From Daucus carota subsp. sativus (lineage: Eukaryota > Streptophyta > Magnoliopsida > Apiales > Apiaceae), in contig NC_030385.2 of the NCBI RefSeq assembly GCF_001625215.2, positions 36,357,598 to 36,421,597 of the forward strand: a stretch of DNA of 64,000 nt, written 5' to 3'. Numbering within the stretch: the first letter of the stretch is position 1; each line of letters opens with the position of its first letter. The notes beneath the pieces were generated by a model. The model had not been told where the DNA came from. It saw nothing but the letters and a program-made list of their open reading frames with translations, and searched no databases. The position numbers were made by a program, and so were the translations under genes. Of this stretch, positions 50,966-63,625 are shown one piece after another.

Positions 50966-51256
50966 TCCAGGGATTTTCATCCATCACCGTAAAAAAACAG
51001 AACGGCTCTAGTGTTATTCTGCTCTGGCGTCAAAACTAATCTAAAACTATTGGCACACATTTTGAGGGCCCGGACACCTACTCCACTGGGGAAAAGTTTT
51101 AAGAATTTCAGGTTTGTCAGTTTTCTAATCTACCCTTTTTTGGACAAACAAGATCTTTTGATCTCATATTTCACTTACATATTCGATAGAAGTACAGCCC
51201 CCTTTGTTTTGTTTTGTGTTGTACAAATTGATTTATTCATTGTGATCTTGATCCTA

Positions 51257-53849
51257 ATGGAAGGACCCAAAGAACCAAAAATCATCACAGACAAAAATGA
51301 AATGAGAGAGTGGTCAAGATCTATGAGAGCTCAAGGCAAGACTATAGGGTTAGTCCCCACGATGGGTTTTTTGCACCAAGGTCATCTTTCTCTTCTTGAG
51401 GAAGCTCATAAACATACCCAAGTTTTTGTTGTCTCAATTTATGTAAACCCTGGTCAATTCTCTCCTAATGAGGATCTTTCAACATACCCATCTGATTTTA
51501 ATGGTGATATCAAGAAGCTCATGTCTGTTCCTGGTGGGGTTGATGTTGTTTTTCATCCCCATAATTTGTATGATTATGGTATGGGTAGTGTTGGGAATAG
51601 TGAAGGTGGGATAGAGAGGGATGGGGTGGTGTCTTGTGTGGAAGATGGAGGGTTAGGGCATGAAACTTGGGTCAGAGTTGAGAGATTGGAGAAGGGATTG
51701 TGTGGGAAAAGTAGGCCTATTTTCTTTCGCGGGGTCGCGACGATTGTTACTAAGTTGTTTAATATAGTTGAGCCTGATGTTGCTGTATTTGGGAAGAAGG
51801 ATTATCAGCAGTGGAGAATCATTACTAGAATGGTGAGCTTTTTAGAATCTTAATGTTTGCCTTTGCTTGCCATTTGTTGTTATTGTGTCTGAACACTACA
51901 CAATTTTATATGGTTTGTGTTTGACATTTTTGGTTTCGCTTTTTGTTGTAATTGTGTCCGAGCATAACACAATTTAATACTCTTTGTGATCATGGATATA
52001 TGCTATGCCTCCCAATTCCATGGATGTGGTTTTGGTCTTTAAGAAGAGTGGCTGTCATCGAAAAAGGGATCTTCAGTCTCGCTGTAATTATTCCATAAAT
52101 TGTTTACTGGTCTGAATTGAATGTCAATTGCATACTATTTTGATCAAGTTGTACAGGTATATCTGGAGTTTACTAGTGTGGTTTTTTCTCTATTATTTGA
52201 TTTGGTTTTATCCAGCAGATTGGTTTTCATGTTTAAGTAATTAAGTGACATAGCATAGCATGATGCAAACTGTAATTTAGTTAGTTTCTTATTGTTTGAT
52301 CAATATTATCTGTATACACTGCTAGATTTGAGTTTTATATCTTATCCCTCTTGGGTATGATTGCATCATCACTGTGCGCTAATGCAATATCTTAAAATTC
52401 TCTTTCGAATTGACTGCACTACTATATTTGATTTGATTTCAGGTTAGAGATCTTGATTTTTCCATTAAAATAATTGGTTCTGACATAGCGCGAGAAAAAG
52501 ATGGCCTTGCAATGAGCTCACGCAATGTACACCTCTCACCCGATGAGAGGGAAAAGGTTTCAACTGCCATAAAATGCTTTTTTTTACGATAGATCCAAAC
52601 ATCTTTGGTCATTTATTTACTTTTGCTTGAGGTATATGAAATTATAGATGCGTTTATAAACTGGTATATGTATGAATAACATCGATAGTAGTTGTATAAG
52701 CAAACTTTCTTAAAAATATTATGAAGAACATGATAAACTGATTTGTGTATTGTTAGATGCATTTATAAACTTGTATGTGTACGATGAACATTCATAGTCA
52801 ATTTTGGAAGTAAATTCTCAAAAAAATTATGCAAAAGATGTTTGGTAGTTATATTTTTCCTTCAAGATACTTTGTCTTCCGCCATTGTGTTTGGTATATA
52901 TAATCTTTACCATTACACCATCCCACCTATACTTGATCATTATTCATATGACGTCGGTCCATAATTGCACAGAGATAATAGCTTTGTTGAAGAAAGTTGC
53001 TCCTATTTCTCGTCCTTGGAGAAAAAGTGTCTCTGCTGACACTAGGAACTCTATACATCTGGCAGGCCTTGTCAATCAACCGATCACTGTCAAAAGCTAA
53101 AGCTGCTGCAGGGATGGGTCAAATGAACAGCAGAGATTTGATAAATACAGTAATTGAATCTGTCCAGGAAGCTGGCGGAAAAATTGATTATGCTGAGGTA
53201 TGGCATCTTGTCCTCTGTTAGTTTCTAATAATTAATTGAACACATGCGCACACAAAAATGTCTCTCTCATGTAGTTTCTGGTTTTCCTGATGTTAAAAAA
53301 TGTCAAGAAATTAGCATTATCTGATTAGTGATTGTTCTTTTTGTAAATCTGGAAAATTGGGTCCCTGGACCTAGCATTTTCTTCAGCCAATAACAAGGCA
53401 TTTCTCGTTCTTATCTGATAGGCCTTTGGACTTTGACTTTCAATTAAAACTAAATAGCGTCTAGCATATTGCTACATCAAATGACTTAATTACTGTCATA
53501 AGTACGAACCTTCAAGACTTTTCTGAAAGGGCAGAATGTGTCTTGGAATTGAATAATGGATGTCCTTACCATCTGACATCTTGTTTTATAGTAGCTGTTT
53601 AGCTGAACTTGGTGTGATCTTAATCTTTTAAAAGTTGTACAGGACATTTCTCTTTCACACAAGCGAGCTAATATAGAGCTTAGTAATAAAAATTGTGATA
53701 AATGCAATCTTCCTATATCTTTGTTGCTACAGATAGTAGATCAAGAGAGTTTGAAGGCAGTGGAAAAGATTACAAGTCCAGTTGTGTTCTGCATTGCTGC
53801 ATGGTTTGGAAAAGTCAGGCTGATTGACAACATTGAGATCAGTGGCTAA
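51257..53849 (+). CDS. PANC: Pantothenate synthetase (pantoate--beta-alanine ligase)
   Basis: Catalyses ATP-dependent condensation of pantoate with beta-alanine to pantothenate, the last step before coenzyme A synthesis proper; cytosolic in plants. Four exons: 51257-51832, 52443-52556, 53066-53197, 53733-53849; 312 aa, matching the plant enzyme. Motifs: nucleotide-binding [17 protein letters not shown] (HxGH), [42 protein letters not shown], and [10 protein letters not shown] (the KMSKS-like loop). The frame is open upstream to 51011, but ATG 51257 gives the usual MEGPKEP-type start. No transit peptide. It converges with the VAMP gene to its right. Confidence 0.96.
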
Positions 53850-54770
53850 ACTGAGTTTTGGTAATATCATAGAGTAACTACAATTAAACAATCTCAGCTT
53901 GCTCTATGCTTGAATATTTACAATTTGTTACAATTACTTGCATTATATGTTATACCATTTAGTCCTCTGAATTGATTCTTTTTGTGGTATGTATTAATGT
54001 CTGTGCAACAATAATAATCAGAAGTATTCGTGAAATTCTTAAGAGCCTAGCAAGCATAAAAATCAGTTTGTTTCTTCTTGTTCTGGGGTATGGAGACAAA
54101 GCGCTTAATGTATTATAGATGTCAGCTATAAGCATTGTTTCAAGATTGTTCTTTAGTATCAAAAACAAACAGCTGTTACCCTTGTTTGGTGCAATGTGCC
54201 TCCAGACAGCATCTTTAGCACCACAAAACCCAATGAAAATGTAACACTTTGTGACTACATTTCCCTTGTATTGTTCATTTGTATTTCTCCTATGGACTAT
54301 TTTCACATAACATAATAACAATACTCATCAATTCCTTTCATAAAGTTTATGTTGAATAAAGAATGTTGCTTATTCAAATACAAATGCATCCTTTAAAAAG
54401 TTCTTAGTTCAGATTCCCTGTCAATACTTGACCTTAGACTTAACAGTTTCTTTTTTCTTGTTTGCAATACAAACAACCAATTCATGCACAAAAGCTGGAC
54501 AACACATGCATCGAAGCCAGTCTCTCCCATTAAAATTATTAAGTTGATGATTAATTATCATTAAGCATAACAAAATAATAAATGTATATTCTCTCCTTAA
54601 AAATTAAAGAATTGGAAAAGACACCTACTATATCACCAGATAGGAAAATCCAAATACAAGTATACACACTGTCGCAATTTTAGTTATAGTACACAGCACA
54701 AAATCAGGCCACCAAAATAAGCAGCAAGATGTTCAAGGATTTGGTTAACGACCAAGCACATAGGAACCAA
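53850..54770. other. Intergenic between convergent PANC and VAMP genes
   Basis: Expected to hold both 3' untranslated regions. No further gene or repeat seen. Confidence 0.5.
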
Positions 54771-55751
54771 TCACTTCGAGCAGTTGTGGTTACTGCATAC
54801 TGAGAGAACTATGATAAGAATTAGAGCAATAATGATCCCAAGAACTATCAGCTTTATCTTCATATTCTGCAACCACATCTTCCTCCTCATCTGTGTTCCT
54901 TGTGTCCTGAAATCTTGTGCCTGCAACAAAGTCACCATTTTATTGAGGCCATATTAGGAAAAAAAATTACAGGGAAAATGCAATTCTGATTGTAAGATGA
55001 AGAATCAGCAAAAGGTATGCATGTTTTAAAAATGATATACAACAGTGACTCCATAGATCTTATTAACTTGTAATGATAACTCATGGTGTTCCGCAAAATT
55101 AAAAAATGTCCTATGGTGTTCCACAAAATTAAGAAATATAAAGGGCTTTATCAAACCAAGGTTTCTTTATTTAATTTGCAATCTAAACTTCCATTGCTAT
55201 GATCAGATGCCCTCTACTAAAAATAATATTCGGCATATATGGTACAATTATAGTACAGGTACTCGCTGGCTACTAAACAGGAGAGCAGTATACATTACTT
55301 TCTACCATAAAATCATCAAAAGCATGTAGAAGATACATTTATTATGTCAGTTTGTTAAAGAACATTATGTTTAATCACTGACCTGCGAGCGAAGATTCTC
55401 AGTTTTGTCCACCAGGAGCTCAATCTTCTCGCCACGATCAAGGACCTACAAGCTCAGAAGGGACATTGTAAGAAAAATGCACAGGTTGCAGCTTCCAGAA
55501 GTTATTTACTGCTCGATGACCACTTGACCAGTACTAAAATTCACTTGCTTTTCTTTACAAATTTCACCAACCAGGGTATCTACCTAGGCTTACCTTCTCA
55601 ATATTTTCCATCATTACTCCTTTGACCTCTGAAACTTGGGCCTTCACCTTTGCAAGCTTACTGATCTCGTCTGGATGATCCACACAATACTGCATCTGCT
55701 CTTTCTGCTTCGGACTACATTCAAGAGTAACAAAATTACAAGATTGCCTTT

Positions 55752-55782
<31 letters not shown>

Positions 55783-57465
55783 GGGGGGGGGATAGAGAGG
55801 TAGAAAGTGCTGGGATACATGGTTGAATTACCCGAACTCTTTGTTTAGACTATTTGCAACAGCTGTTGCGGCTTTGCCCCCACCATATCTCTTGGTAAAA
55901 TCTTCCTTGATTCTTTCAAGGAAAGCCATAGGCAGCTGTCGACCAGCAGATTCAACAGCAACAACACAAAATGCTGCATTATAGAACACATTGGTACTAC
56001 AACTTGTAAATAAACTAAGTAACATAAAACTGGATTCAAAACACAAAAACAGATAATTCTAGTAATGAAATTTTACACTTCTATCTCCTCTACAACTGTG
56101 AACAACTTTTTTAAGTAGTCTAAAATGATTCTTATACATTACTTATTGTTTTTAGATCTTATGCATATGTGAATATATTACAAACAGAATAAGGAACTTC
56201 TGGCACACCTGTATAGCATGGAGTTCACACCTAATTCAATGTGATTATAAAGTAGACTTGTGATATGGATTATCAGAACGGAACAAAACAAACAGAAGAA
56301 AAAGTTCAGCTTAATTTCTTCAGGACAGATAAGAAGATATTTATCAAAGAAAAATATAGGACATGTCTGCATCAACTAATGGTTCCAAGAAAATAATAAC
56401 AAATGTGGTAATAAAACATTTGTAACCATTAGGTAAATATAGCTCATTATCCAGTCACCAAATGAATAAATATTCGGGCAGATAAACATTGCAGTTCTCT
56501 GATCCTAAAGGCTAAAAGTGGTGACAGAATTCTCCTATCAAACAATCTGACACACTATAAAACCTTATTCAAGCCAAGCTGTTAAAAATATCAACCAAAT
56601 AAGTTCAAATTGATCCCTTTCCTCCAACTAAATCACCAAATGTCAATATAAATTCGGAACACAGATACGTTCAGGCGCTTGAGCATAATTCTTTCAAACA
56701 GAACATGTTACAATTTACAATATCTCATATCTGCATTATATAGTGATCGACAAATTTTAATAGCAAGTAGATCAACAAAAAAACATTGCATTAGCAGACC
56801 AAAAAAATAGATCATTCAAGATAAACAAGTAAATGAGTTCCTCCACTCTAAACTTATCACATATATTCAAATCCAACAACAAAACAATCAAACCAAACTA
56901 AAATTAACTGTACAAGCATTTGATTCTCAAGCATATTATCGAGGCAGATAGATCATTGCAGCTACTAAAAACATTCTCCACTGCTAACTCCTCGCATTTA
57001 TAACAGAAAAACATTCAATCAGACTCAAACATAACCTAATCAAAATCTATTTCTCGATCAACCTAACTCTAACCACAAGCACAGTAATCTAAATAGCCAG
57101 ACAGATCACAATATCAAACAAAAACCTAATTTACCAAACCAAACATAACAACAATATCAAAAAAGACAAATGCGACGAACACAAAGCAGATCAGATCCAA
57201 AAAAACACACATAAAAAAACTAGATGAATGGGAAAAAAAAAAAGAAAAAAAATAGAGGAGAGAATGAGAGATTACTGAAGCCGTCTTCGACGAGATAGTT
57301 AAAAGTGTGTCCATCACATGTGTAAGTGAACTTGTTGTTAGTAGAAGGAAGCTTCTGGAGACACTGAGAAGCGATGCTGGTGAAATTGCCGGTGAATTCG
57401 GTGTATTCCGATAGAATCACCGTTCCTCTTGCTACGAAACTGTAGATGAGCGATTGCTGTCCCAT
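54771..57465 (-). CDS. VAMP72-type R-SNARE
   Basis: Vesicle SNARE of the plant VAMP7 family, acting in fusion of secretory vesicles with the plasma membrane or endosome. Five exons on the minus strand: 57276-57465, 55832-55973, 55594-55714, 55383-55445, 54771-54920; 221 aa, the family length. N-terminal longin domain ([18 protein letters not shown] to about 120), SNARE motif starting near EQMQYC with the zero-layer arginine in [11 protein letters not shown], and a C-terminal membrane anchor ([19 protein letters not shown]) followed by a short lumenal CSNHNCSK. It looks closest to VAMP721/722-type proteins. Intron 2 is only 117 bp and contains a G26 homopolymer. Intron 1 is about 1.3 kb. Confidence 0.96.
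55749..55791. repeat. GT microsatellite joined to a 26-base G run
   Basis: About eight TG units followed by G from 55766 to 55791, inside the short second intron of the VAMP gene. Confidence 0.95.
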
Positions 57466-58484
57466 TGATTTCGCTGTGTTTCTCTCTAGATTGGTGCCGA
57501 TAAACCCGGGGAGAGAGAGTAGGGGATGTGTTGTTTGTGTAACAGAGAGGGGAGGTGGAAATGGAAAAGGGTTGGAAAAAGATAGAAAAGGGGGTGCGTG
57601 TTTGCCGAGGGGGAGGGAGGTGAGTTGTGTTGTGTGTACGGCTGAGTTGGTAACAGTTAATACCCCCCCTGTCTCTTGTTATTCACGCTTTTCCCACGGT
57701 CATTTTATTATATAAATAAATTGATAGTATACATAATTGATTTGTTTTTTCTTTTCAATGAACAAATTTTCATTATGATGTTGTTGCCATCCAATATCGA
57801 CAAATTAGTATTTAAATTAAAATATATTAATTTATTATAATGCACCTTGCTTGTTAAGGAAAGAACATACAACCGTAAGCATTTGGTTATTAGTTGTACC
57901 TGTTGAGTCACTTGATTGATTACTAAGTTTAAAGGGTGAAATATGGAATTTGATCAAACACATGAAATGCATCTGCCCTGTAGTTAGCTACCTAAACTAA
58001 ACCCCCAAGTAATGTTCCATCTACCTGGTCCTTTAAGTGTTTCTAAAGATCCAGCTCACTTTTTCAATTCCTTTTACAAAATAATGTTGAATTATTAAAA
58101 TATTAATTAATTGCTTAGATAATATATATTACTATATCTATTCATATCAAATTATCAATGCATAATATCATTTTTATCTAGACTAGTGCTTCATTTAAGA
58201 TTGTTATTGCAAATAGTAATAACAATTTTTTTCTAAGATAAATATTTGTTTAATATATCTAAATAGAGTTTTCTTGAATAACACATTTTGAGAATTTGCT
58301 TTTACAAAAAAAACAAAGTTTTCATATTTTTCAGGAAAAAAAATTATTATTCAAATTTTCCAAAGAACCGTTACACAATTCGCTATCAAATTATATTTAA
58401 AAATATTATTTTATTCTATAACTCAAATATATAAATATTAAAAATATTATGAAATAATTATGTGATTCGGTAATAATATTTTTC
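57466..58484. other. VAMP leader/promoter side and spacer
   Basis: The first 200 bases are G-rich on the plus strand (C/T-rich leader for the minus-strand VAMP gene). Beyond 57700 the DNA is AT-rich without features. Confidence 0.45.
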
Positions 58485-59150
58485 CCATCCGCCCTGGTCC
58501 CCGGATATTGGGGTTGGGCGCGGGGCACTTCGGGGTCGGGGAGTGCTATCCCCACCCCCGATCCCCGAATTCAAAACCCATCCATGACCTCGCTTCGAAC
58601 CCTGAACGGGGTTTCTTTTCCTCCCGATCCCCACCCCGAACGGGGAACGGGGATCCCCACGAGTATTCGGGGAATTTTATTTTTTAATTAAAAAAATAAT
58701 GATTTATAATATATAACATACTTTTTAATAAAAAAACATACTAACTCCTAATATACTAATAAAATGTGTTAATCTCATATTTTCAACATCAAATCACATT
58801 AAAATTGATTTATAATATAAATTAAAGATAATTTTAAAATTATAAAATATATTATATTACACTATAATTATAATCGACCAATAAAAGTAAAGAATATTTT
58901 TTAATTTTAGTAATATTATAAAAGGTATATGTTTTTAATAATTTATTTAGTATAATATATATATATATAAACATATTATTATTTTCGTATATATACATTC
59001 GGGGTCGGGCATCGGGGTGGATAGAGAAAAATCCTCAACCCCGATCCGATCCTCAAAATTTTTATAAGACTTCCTCCGATGCCGCTACGCCTCCAAAAAT
59101 TTCTCCGAATCCTCGACCCGAACGAATCCCCTTGGGTCGAGCGGGGAGGC
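58485..59150. mobile_element. Probable non-autonomous element with CGGGGATCCCCG arrays
   Basis: Two GC-rich arms (58494-58670 and 58998-59150), filled with CCCCGATCCCC, CGGGGTCGGGG and GGGGATCCCC words, flank a very AT-rich centre. This is the same layout as 17078-17674. I could not fix the ends or a target duplication. Confidence 0.5.
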
Positions 59151-59405
59151 TGAATGACAATCATACTGGATATGTTACAAATTTGGGACAGATACAACAC
59201 CAAAGCGAAGGCCTGTTGGGCTATTTAGGACGTCTCGTATTGCCCAGGCCCATAGAAAAGTGCACATACTCATTCAACTGACACGGTAGCTTTACCATCA
59301 CCACTGATTCACTACCATTTCAAAATTCAACATTTGCAGATTTTCATTTTTCAACCCAATTTCAAGATTTAACGCACCCCATTTCGTGAAGAGAGCAATA
59401 CAGCT

Positions 59406-61363
59406 ATGCGGGGATTGTTAGCATCATCCCCACCATCATATACATCATCGTCATCATTATCTCTATTTTCTTGGAGCCATTTTTCATGGAGCTCCAAGGT
59501 AGTTGTTTCTGTAATTCCTCCTGCCTCGGGAGCCGTGAGAATGAAACCCAGACTCATTTTGAGGTGTAATAGCAGCAGCAGCTCTGGACCTGGTGGCCCT
59601 TCTTCTCCTGGTAGTATATCTTTCTTAAATTTGATTAAATTTTGTGTTCTATAACTATAAGTTTCGGTTTAATTGGTCGTGTTCTATGTCATTTTCGCTA
59701 ATGGGGGGAGGTTTAAATTCCGGCCGAGGACTTATCAAATATTGTCAATTGCGAATAATTTTACAATAGAGTGGTATTAATGATAAAAGCTATGCATTAC
59801 CAACAGGTTCTAAAAAGTACAGATAGTTGGGGGTTTAAGAGGAGCATTTAGTTGGCATATCATGAGCATTGTTCTAATAAGCACCTCTCACTTTAGAGTG
59901 ATAGAGGGGTTACAACTGATTTTTGAACTCGAGAATTTTGGGTCAATAGAGCTGCCATACCATGTTCATTAGGTTATCAACTCATAAATCCTTGAGGTGT
60001 AGGGAGGATTATATACGCAATGTATATTATGCAAAGCGTATTCGTATTTTTATGGTGAACTACTGAACTATGTTATACTCCCTTTGTCGGGTGAAACAGT
60101 TATATTTGGTTTAATCCTACTTTAGAGTTTATAAGTTATTAAGTTTGATGTAATATTTTTCTTTTTGACTAGTTAATGTGGGAGACAATATACATATTTT
60201 TGTTGTTAGGTACTCTACGAAAATGGAAAATTAACGCAATATTTATATGACCCATGATTATGAAGGGGCGCAGCTTTCATACATGAGGGATCTCATTATA
60301 TTAAATCGTTCTTAATATATTCTATTATATTAATATTCTTTGCTCATTAAGTGTTTAAAAGATGAATTGGTTTGGAAAGATATGATAGACTGGTGAATTT
60401 TGTGATCTCTGGTTTGGAATGCTTTTTCGGTTTCCGCTTGTGGGGGATGGCCCAAGTCCTTTAACCATTATATAAAAGTCAGTGGTTTCTTGTTGATATG
60501 AAAAAATGAATTAAATTTCAGGTGAAAATGAGAATAAGACTGTTTTAGATGCATTTTTTCTGGGAAAGGCTCTGGCAGAAACACTTAATGAGCGTATCGA
60601 GTCAACTGTGGGGGAGATTTTAAGCACAATTGGTAGGTTACAAGCCGAGCAACAAAAGCAGGTTGAGGACTTCCAGGTATAATGCTGTTCGAGCAGTTAC
60701 TTCAACTTGCTACAGAGCAGTTTTTTTACGTTCATCATATGCTGGAATAAACATAAATTTTTTACTCCTGTTTCTGCCAGTTTGAACACAATACTACAAC
60801 TATTTTGTTTACTCGATCCCTGGCTACATACTACATAAGTTTATATGCTTCCACACTCCTGATTGTTGATGCACACTAGTTGCAATATAACAATATTGAC
60901 CGGCCATGCAGCGATCAATGTGAAATTTAGGATCTTTCGATGCTTGATGTGATAACTACATTTTAGCTCTGTCACTAAAAGTTATGCTTACCTTGTCAAG
61001 CTAATAATATTAAAAAAAAGATTTTTCTCGTGATGTCAAAATATGGTAGGGGATCTCTTTGGTGATATTATAATGTCGAGACTTGCCTGGTAGTCTAGTA
61101 CACTATATGCAAGTGCAAAAATGATGTGAAATATATTGATGCATATGCAGGAAGAGGTTTTGGAAAGAGCTAAAAGATCCAAAGATAAAGCAGCAAAAGA
61201 AGCCCTGGAAGTTCAAGGGCTCATCCCCAAATCATCTGCCATTGAAGCATCTACAATTGATTCAACTGTGCCTTCTGTTAATGAGACCCAGAGTATAGTA
61301 ATCACTGATGAGGATCCGAAACCCACAAGTACACCTACTCCGGATGTACCAAACGACAGTTAA
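59406..61363 (+). CDS. Plastid protein like Arabidopsis At4g13200
   Basis: Three exons: 59406-59610, 60522-60676, 61151-61363; 190 aa, in frame. Residues 1 to about 58 are Ser-rich and nearly free of acids, a typical chloroplast transit peptide. The conserved core is LDAFFLGKALAETLNERIES, GEILSTIGRLQAEQQKQVEDFQ and EEVLERAKRSKDKAAKEALE, predicted as long amphipathic helices. The tail is Ser/Thr/Pro-rich and acidic. Proteins with this core are annotated as uncharacterised chloroplast proteins, and I recall plastoglobule association for the Arabidopsis one. No enzyme motif. Confidence 0.9.
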
Positions 61364-62641
61364 ATCTTAAATATACTACCTGATTATCCATTTTATTGGT
61401 GTAGCAAAATTCTTTATTATATATAAGCAAAATTTTCAATAGAACACTATATAGTTGCATTCAGAACTATCAAAAGAATAAATCATGTTACAGTTGCCTC
61501 TGTTGATCTCAATATCTCATAATGTTTGCAGTGATCACGGAACTGGCACGTGGGGCAGATGCATCTGGGTTGATTTAAAGAAAGTTATCTATAAATAAAA
61601 ATTGATTTATAAATTTCTATCGATTTGGATAAATACACTGGTAATTTATACATGATAAGGTATGATATTTTTTTTAAATATATTCAATCATGAAAGCCAA
61701 GATCAAAATTATTGCGATTATGTTTCTTTTTTCAAGCAGTCGTCGAAGATTTCATTGATTTTCACCGATAAAAAGTTTAGAATCTGTTTATTTCTCTTGA
61801 TTTGTTTTCGTTTTCTCAATAATACTCCCCACCAAATCCGTTCTGCGATTTTTAAGATTTTGATTTGGTGATAAATCAATTGAGATGAGTTAATAACGAA
61901 TTAAGCGGTTTTGTTTCAATTTTAGCTATAGCCGATGATTACATATATTTATATTCAATAAGGTAGGGATCGTGTGAATTGACCTTACGATAATGGTATG
62001 AGTTCAAAATCTTTTTGTTCTATTGCTTTTAAGTATATTTGTCTTATAGGTCCTTTGTAATTGGTTAGATATTTAGTTATTGATTCGTTTATAACTAGAT
62101 TTATAAGGTTTGTTGTATATTTAGTTTTATTATTGTGCCCCTGTCGAGGCAGTGACATAGTTGATAGCTTTTTGATCGTATATTGCAATTATGTTTGACG
62201 TTAATAAACGACTGTGTTATTTTAGATGACTTTGTTTCGGTGTCTGGCAGGCTGACATAACCTTTCATGCTCGATACTCCATTTTTTTCCCTTTTCTTTT
62301 CTCTCTCTTTATTTTTTTCCTTTCTGCGGATTTTTGTCTTTCATCGGGGATTTTTTTTGAGTCATTAAAGTTTTATTGGCTAAATTTTTGAGATCATCTC
62401 TCCATGACTTTTGGTTAGTCGGTAGACTTTTTTGAATGAAATTTTTTTTCCCCGTACATTTTACTTTTTTTTTGAATGTTTTTTTTTAGATATCTGAATT
62501 TTATCTAATTTTGTGGGATTTTTCAAAATGTTCTTTAATTAAATGAAAAATTTTCATATATGAAAGAAACTTTTTGATTCTTTCGATATTGTATTTTGGT
62601 ACAATTTACAGTCTTATGATGAAATAAAACGGTAAACAAAA
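61364..62641. other. 3' flank and spacer
   Basis: AT-rich, with T-rich tracts around 62280-62500. No gene seen. Positions 62633-62641 are the target duplication of the next element. Confidence 0.4.
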
Positions 62642-63616
62642 GGGAAAATGAATTTTTTTATCATTCAACTATCACTTTTTTTAGAAATCTACCACTCATC
62701 TTTTAATTGACTCATAATTAACACTGAACTAATTAAAATATTTGATCTTAGTCACTCCGTCAATTTTCTAAACGGACGTTAACTATTTTGTCCGTGTGGA
62801 TGCAGTAGTACAAATGGCTTACAAAAAGAAATAAAAAATAATTATAATTCGAGAATACGATCAAAATAAGAATAAATTTAATACACCGCTTGTTTTTAAT
62901 ATTAAAAGATTATATTTAATATTTAGTCGGAGTGAAAATCAGTTGTTTTTAATATTAAAATATTATATTTAATATTTAATAATTATTATAGTAGTTATTT
63001 AATAACAAATATATTTATTATATCATAAATTCTATGATTGTTCATATTTAAAATAATATTGTATCTTATTTTAATAATTTATTATATATATTTCGATTGA
63101 GAAAAATTTATAAAAATTAATTGGGTTTCAAAAATTGGATCGGTCAACAACTTTACAATAGATTAATCGGGGATTTATCGGTCAAATTGAGGATTTTTAG
63201 AATACTGACTACGAGGTGCAATGCTTGAAATTAGAGCGGAGAATCATCATGAAGGTGAATTTGAGAAGAAACAAGGTATATATTACTATAAGAGAGGTAT
63301 ACCGATTAGATTTAGGTGCATTTACAGTAGATCGTTTTAGAACACTAATTTTTAAATTCCCCCCATCTCACTCTTTAGCTGTAGTTTTTATGCTTCAACA
63401 TTTTCTTTTTTATTTTAACTCATTTATAAATCAGCAATGTCAGCAAGTCACATCAGCAAAATAAAACTACACTGACATCCCAATTTAACGGAACTTAACA
63501 GAGCGGTAAACTTCTAGTGCCCATATAACATTAGTGACAAAAAATAAAAACATAATAGATGGGTGGTAGATTTCTAAAAGGAGTAATAGTTGAGTGACAA
63601 AAAAATTCATTTTCCC
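62642..63616. mobile_element. Non-autonomous Mutator-like element
   Basis: 975 bp bounded by an exact 9-bp duplication TAAACAAAA (62633-62641 and 63617-63625). Terminal inverted repeats of more than 60 bp begin GGGAAAATGAATTTTTTT and include TCAACTAT and TTTAGAAATCTACCAC. The centre is AT-rich with no transposase frame. Ends and target are still well matched, so it is fairly young. Confidence 0.93.
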
Positions 63617-63625
63617 TAAACAAAA

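Noticed and set aside
51011-51256. N-terminal extension (transit peptide) of PANC
   Set aside because: Upstream frame is open by chance. The hydrophobic stretch does not look like a transit peptide, and the known plant enzyme is cytosolic with a start near MEGPKEP.
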